A DNA stretch of 38,874 nt, taken from the NCBI GenBank assembly GCA_023957125.1, contig JAMLHL010000034.1:1-38874 (forward strand), in the 5' to 3' direction. Position 1 is the stretch's first letter, and the number at the start of each line of letters is the position of its first letter. Source of the stretch: Chitinophagaceae bacterium (lineage in GTDB: Bacteria; Bacteroidota; Bacteroidia; Chitinophagales; Chitinophagaceae). The position numbers and the translations under genes were made by a program. Shown in pieces: positions 37,001 to 38,874 of this stretch. The notes beneath the pieces are model-generated. The model worked only from the letters and a program-made list of their open reading frames with translations. It was not told the origin of the DNA and made no database searches.

Positions 37001-37162
37001 ATTGGCTATGCGTAATGCCAGCACCTGCGTTTTTCCTGTTCCGGGCCCGGCATCCACTAAAACGGCGCCTTCTATCGTGTCAACGGCAAGCCGCTGCTGT
37101 TCATTCAGCCGGGTATATTCCTCTTTGAAGTTGAATTGCCGCTTATCTGTAGAAAAACTCAT
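34028..37162 (-). CDS. UvrD/Rep-family helicase fused to a PD-(D/E)XK Fe-S nuclease
   Basis: This 1044-residue protein is a superfamily 1A helicase. The Walker A motif GPGTGKT lies near residue 40, VDEFQDTSRS (motif II) near 273, DPDQGIFSFQDA (motif III) near 305, TAHGAKGSEY (motif V) near 638 and VALTRAK (motif VI) near 693. A C-terminal RecB-like nuclease follows, with the catalytic LDKLEFNGRLVNVVDYKTGK near 907-925. One Cys before the nuclease (NCPLKFYYQ, about 787) and three after it (CGKPDCEWC, about 1016-1024) are arranged as in AddB/AdnA-type Fe-S nucleases. It probably processes DNA ends or stalled forks. No AddA/AddB partner is next to it, so it may act alone. All motifs are intact. 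Confidence 0.95.
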   Translation of the reverse strand: MSFSTDKRQFNFKEEYTRLNEQQRLAVDTIEGAVLVDAGPGTGKTQVLALRIANILQQTDTHPNNILCLTYTDNGAVEMRNRLLRIIGSAAYGIRIHTFHSFCNEVIQDNLTYFGKLNLSPIGDLEEIDLFYRLIDTIPAENKLKRFRGDIYYEKDRLRSLFSLMKKEAWTPEYLNKKIDDYINELPVKEGFFYKKKYKTFNANDPKPAAIADETEKMEILRAAANLYPQYNEMMAAAARYNFDDMILWVLNAFEKNNNLLLDYQERFLYFLVDEFQDTSRSQNLLLQKLTGYWEVPNLFVVGDPDQGIFSFQDANIENIRAFAERHKNHLTTIELVNNYRSTAPILNAANKLILHNTGRLKKDSSPLLSSNPAIKDPAAEPVIVEYANTGQEAIDITIQIETLLQQGISGKEIAVIYRNHAQVEEINAMLEGKNIPVNTKKKIDILELPFIQNLLLLLQWIERERYIPYSGDDILFLLLHSDFFTLHPLEIAKLTIAVNAKNKAAREDVFSLRRMIAETALPKADLFNPSDGRSIKEISDTLESLLKASQNNTVQQLLEMVIQKAGALSYVMQSAEKPWLMQVLNALFDHLKEESRRNPGISLTEWLGNIERMKANGIPIPLYKITANDEGVNMITAHGAKGSEYAYVFVIGCTQKIWDDNNKQGSRSYKMPDNLVSNSAPAPGTEESRRLFYVALTRAKIHLHISYAVKDEKDKEQTASIFITELLEDGALRLTHKSVPDVLLADYLQQRFKEKARPEIELVEAAYIDEILKRYTLSVTHLNNYLNCPLKFYYQNLIRVPAAKNENMAFGSAIHWSIERLFIKMKENGDVFLPKEDLLADFHWYMKNNREAFTPEAFKLKTAYGEKILPAYYDHYLDKWNKIIVVEKPVRNVTVQHVPVNGKLDKLEFNGRLVNVVDYKTGKYENARKKLVRPNEKEPNGGDYWRQAVFYKILIDNDKTQDWKVISTEFDFIEPVGEAYKTELVEVTDADITTVTQQIVTTWQKIQNRAFKTGCGKPDCEWCNFVKSNNLAVALHDINEEEE

Positions 37163-37166
37163 GTTT

Positions 37167-37174
37167 CAAAGTTA
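37167..37174 (-). promoter_or_regulatory. -7 promoter element directly before the helicase gene
   Basis: TAACTTTG on the minus strand ends 4 nt before the helicase ATG. As for recR, the geometry predicts a leaderless or nearly leaderless mRNA. Confidence 0.5.
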
Positions 37175-37218
37175 ACATGTTGGTGATGAAATTCCTTTTT
37201 TCCCGACGATAGTTTACT

Positions 37219-37273
37219 TATACTATACAATAGTATATAACCTTTTTGAAGTATAGGTGGATAACTACATTTG
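37219..37273 (+). promoter_or_regulatory. Plus-strand promoter with adjacent inverted repeat
   Basis: TTTG (37245-37248), a 17-nt spacer and TACATTTG (37266-37273) match the two-part Bacteroidota promoter. Immediately upstream lies TATACTA-5 nt-TAGTATA (37219-37237), a possible operator. No protein gene follows on this strand, so the promoter points to a non-coding transcript. Confidence 0.5.
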
Positions 37274-37279
37274 CAATAA

Positions 37280-37438
37280 TTTTGCAATGTTGTATTAGAC
37301 ACAGCCGTTGAACTAACTAACAGCCACATCCGGTCCCGGCAGTATCGGATGTAAAGCTTTTAATACAAAAATCTTATTGTTAAGCCTACTTCATGCAAAA
37401 ATTCCGCCATGCTGCCTCAGCGGGGTTTTTGCATTTTT
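37280..37438 (+). ncRNA. Candidate structured small RNA (6S-like rod?)
   Basis: Between the two minus-strand genes a plus-strand transcript of about 160 nt is predicted from the promoter at 37245-37273 to the terminator ending at 37438. It contains TTGTATTA (37290-37297) pairing with TAATACAA (37361-37368), an inner AGC/GCT, and a terminal hairpin ACATCCG/CGGATGT (37326-37332 and 37346-37352). CAATAA (37274-37279) can pair with TTATTG (37374-37379) outside this, if transcription starts early enough. The result is a rod with internal bubbles, which recalls 6S RNA. No long reading frame is present. The family assignment is a guess; the nested pairing and flanking signals are seen directly. Confidence 0.4.
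37393..37438 (+). terminator. Strong, probably bidirectional terminator
   Basis: ATGCAAAAATTCCGC (37393-37407) pairs with GCGGGGTTTTTGCAT (37420-37434) over 15 bp with two G-T pairs and a 12-nt loop, followed by TTTT. It ends the candidate small RNA on the plus strand and may also end the TPR gene transcript arriving on the minus strand. Confidence 0.75.
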
Positions 37439-37457
37439 CATGTAAACCGGGGAGTTT

Positions 37458-38108
37458 TTATCCCGGGATCCGGCTTATATATTTTTCAATCTGTTTGATC
37501 TGGTCCACCACCTGGGCTGTAGTTGGCTTTTGTTCTTTGGCCCGGCGGAAATAATCCTTAGCGGCGCGAAATTCTCTTTTAGTAATAAAAATCTGGCACA
37601 TTTGCAGGTAGGCGGCAGCCGTATTTTCCTTATCGGGTAAGCCGGCCCGGATGGCTTTACGAATGTATTCTTCCGCCTGGCGGATATTGCTTTTTTGCAT
37701 GGCAATGGTTCCCAACTGGAAATAAGCGGCGCCTTCCGTCTCTTTCATCGGCACGCCCAGGCTCAAACTTTTTTTCATCAGGGATTCAGCGCCGTCAAAG
37801 TCCTGCCCGAACATGGCCAGGTTGGACTTCAAAAAATAATATACGCTGCGTACGGGTTTGATCAGCAGCCCCGGAAAACGGATGGAGTCCAGGATTTTCC
37901 GGGCGCCGTCAATATCGCCGTCTTCCATATATCCCTGTATCAGCCGCATGGGGCCGAATAGATAATGGCTGACAATGGCTACCAGCGCCACAAAATACAA
38001 GGCAAATGCCTGCCAGAATCCCGCATATATATTAACCGCCACCGCCAGCGCTATTGCTAAAAAGCCCAACGGTAACCTGTATTTGATAAGTAAATTGTAA
38101 AACTTCAT
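37458..38108 (-). CDS. Membrane-anchored TPR protein
   Basis: The 216-residue protein has two adjacent hydrophobic helices at the N-terminus (about 13-31, LPLGFLAIALAVAVNIYAG, and 32-50, ALYFVALVAIVSHYLFGP) and a soluble helical part. Tetratricopeptide-type helices are visible at about 60-200: GDIDGARKILDSIRFPG, FDGAESLMKKSLSLG, AAYFQLGTIAMQKSNIRQAEEYIRKAI and AAYLQMCQIFITKREFRAAKDYFRRA. It probably serves as a scaffold at the inner membrane, with unknown partners. It stands alone, with its own promoter element at 38127-38134 and a strong terminator downstream. Confidence 0.88.
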   Translation of the reverse strand: MKFYNLLIKYRLPLGFLAIALAVAVNIYAGFWQAFALYFVALVAIVSHYLFGPMRLIQGYMEDGDIDGARKILDSIRFPGLLIKPVRSVYYFLKSNLAMFGQDFDGAESLMKKSLSLGVPMKETEGAAYFQLGTIAMQKSNIRQAEEYIRKAIRAGLPDKENTAAAYLQMCQIFITKREFRAAKDYFRRAKEQKPTTAQVVDQIKQIEKYISRIPG

Positions 38109-38126
38109 ATACGCCTTTTAAACCGG

Positions 38127-38134
38127 CAAAGATA
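38127..38134 (-). promoter_or_regulatory. -7 promoter element of the TPR gene
   Basis: TATCTTTG on the minus strand, 18 nt before the ATG, matches TAnnTTTG exactly. Confidence 0.55.
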
Positions 38135-38183
38135 GGGTTTCAGAAGGAGTAGTGAAATATGGATTTAAATGGGCGGAAACTAC

Positions 38184-38191
38184 TATTTTTG
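38184..38191 (+). promoter_or_regulatory. -7 promoter element of tRNA-Arg
   Basis: TATTTTTG matches TAnnTTTG and lies 29 nt upstream of the tRNA, a plausible distance for a short 5' leader that RNase P would remove. Confidence 0.5.
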
Positions 38192-38220
38192 CAACCCGTT
38201 ATTATCACGGCATAATAACC

Positions 38221-38295
38221 GGTCCCGTAGTTCAATGGATAGAATAGAAGTTTCCTAAACTTTAGATACAAGTTCGATTCTTGTCGGGACTACCA
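38221..38295 (+). tRNA. tRNA-Arg (anticodon CCT)
   Basis: A full cloverleaf can be drawn. The acceptor GGTCCCG pairs with CGGGACT (one G-T pair at the end) before the discriminator A and an encoded CCA. The D-stem is GTTC/GAAT. The anticodon stem GAAGT/ACTTT encloses the loop TTCCTAA with anticodon CCT. The T-arm is ACAAG-TTCGATT-CTTGT. It reads AGG codons. The mature part without CCA is 38221-38292. tRNA genes are common integration targets, and the sequence right after it looks like decayed mobile or defence DNA. Confidence 0.95.
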
Positions 38296-38363
38296 AGCAG
38301 GAATTTTAAGAAAAAAGTGTTATAATCTCACCCCTTCCATCGGAACAGCGTCCACGAGAGAAC

Positions 38364-38519
38364 ATGGGAAATCCAGAGTCCGGAGAGTTTGGACAGCGTG
38401 GCAAAGATGTGGACGAAGTTATTGCTATAGTAAAAGAAGCCATTGAACTTTACATTGAAGAATTGCAGGAGAGAGGCAAAACGGTTCCGATGACAGCAAT
38501 ACTCCGGAATACGCTTTAA
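38364..38519 (+). pseudogene. HicB-type antitoxin remnant
   Basis: A 51-codon frame reads GKDVDEVIAIVKEAIELYIEELQERGKTVP, which closely follows the C-terminal half of short HicB antitoxins (the helix with KEAIELYIEEL and the final 'GxxVP'). The N-terminal beta strands that normally precede it (with the PxLPGC-type motif) are missing, so it is a truncated copy. No intact HicA toxin is present; a short stretch after the stop (PIGLLEHQGVFL) faintly resembles a HicA start, but I cannot support it. The remnant lies 69 nt after the tRNA, which suggests the decayed edge of an inserted element. Confidence 0.55.
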
Positions 38520-38718
38520 ATCTTCAAACTACATGCGCCTAAGTCTCAAGTACCTATCGGGCTTTTAGAACACCAGGGAGTTTTTTTAAATATTTTTCCG
38601 CCGGGTTTCCTATATTGTTGACTAAATGGTGAAATTCACTATTAAAATGTCGAAAAATGGGCGTGTACGAACGGTTGGTTTCTGAAAAGATAGTTTGAAA
38701 CAACACCTGGTATTTATC

Positions 38719-38874
38719 ATGTCTGAATTATCCATCAACCAAAATCCAGAACAAATAGCACGCGATCGCATTGATCGCATGCTAATGGACGCCGGCTGGG
38801 TAGTTCAGTCAAAAAAACACGCCCTTATGATAAAACCATTGACGACAATTTTAAAAAATGGATCTTTTTGCAGA
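38719..38874 (+). pseudogene. Type I restriction R-subunit (HsdR) remnant, cut by window end
   Basis: The first 31 codons (SELSINQNPEQIARDRID, then DAGWVVQ) match the extreme N-terminus of HsdR-type proteins, where 'NPEQIARDxID' and 'AGWxVQ' are characteristic. At a run of seven A (38811-38817) the sense moves by one base, and the other frame then reads TRPYDKTIDDNFKKWIF, which resembles the C-terminal end of the same family rather than what should follow the start. The likely history is an internal deletion of nearly the whole gene plus a frameshift. The window ends inside it, so the 3' end cannot be judged. Confidence is good for the HsdR start and lower for the internal deletion. Confidence 0.55.

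Noticed and set aside
38520..38640. Possible HicA toxin remnant after the HicB fragment
   Set aside because: Only about ten residues (LLEHQGVFL) resemble HicA, and no frame continues into the rest of the family pattern.

Overview
The window looks like a chromosomal segment of a Bacteroidota bacterium, most likely a member of the Chitinophagaceae. Supporting signs are the TAnnTTTG-type promoters in front of several genes, giant DUF6443-type RHS proteins, a homocysteine methyltransferase split into two genes, the paired DUF1501 and DUF1549/DUF1553 proteins, and an Ig-like lipoprotein typical of the phylum. Family names come from reading the protein sequences; no database search was run.

The left 22 kb (37-22156, all minus strand) is one apparent six-gene operon. 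In transcription order it encodes a predicted outer-membrane beta-barrel protein (819 aa), a secreted fibronectin/Ig-like protein (368 aa), a 2665-aa exported shell-like protein with DNRLRE-like, PA14-like and carbohydrate-binding-like regions, a small secreted protein (244 aa), a 3067-aa RHS protein with a variable C-terminal tip, and a short AT-rich lipoprotein that is the likely immunity protein. Gaps are 5-62 nt. I read this as a contact-dependent or secreted polymorphic toxin locus in which the RHS shell may be split over two giant proteins, comparable in logic to TcB/TcC of Tc toxins. This is the strongest candidate for an under-described system here.

Next (22357-26421) is a DUF1501 Tat-exported lipoprotein followed by a membrane protein with DUF2231-like, cytochrome-c-like, DUF1549 and DUF1553 regions. 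A 300-bp spacer with three hairpins precedes a plus-strand lipoprotein gene broken by a one-base frameshift (26809-27413).

The housekeeping block (27460-38108, minus strand) contains the split cobalamin-dependent methionine synthase, recR, an Ig-like lipoprotein, a UvrD-type helicase fused to a PD-(D/E)XK Fe-S nuclease, and a TPR membrane protein. The leader of the methionine synthase operon carries a clear H-type pseudoknot right after a predicted promoter and could be a riboswitch. The gap between the helicase and TPR genes has a plus-strand promoter, nested stems and a strong terminator, which suggests a small RNA.

The right end has tRNA-Arg(CCT), followed at once by remnants of a HicB-type antitoxin and of a type I restriction R subunit. 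This looks like the decayed edge of a genomic island at a tRNA gene.
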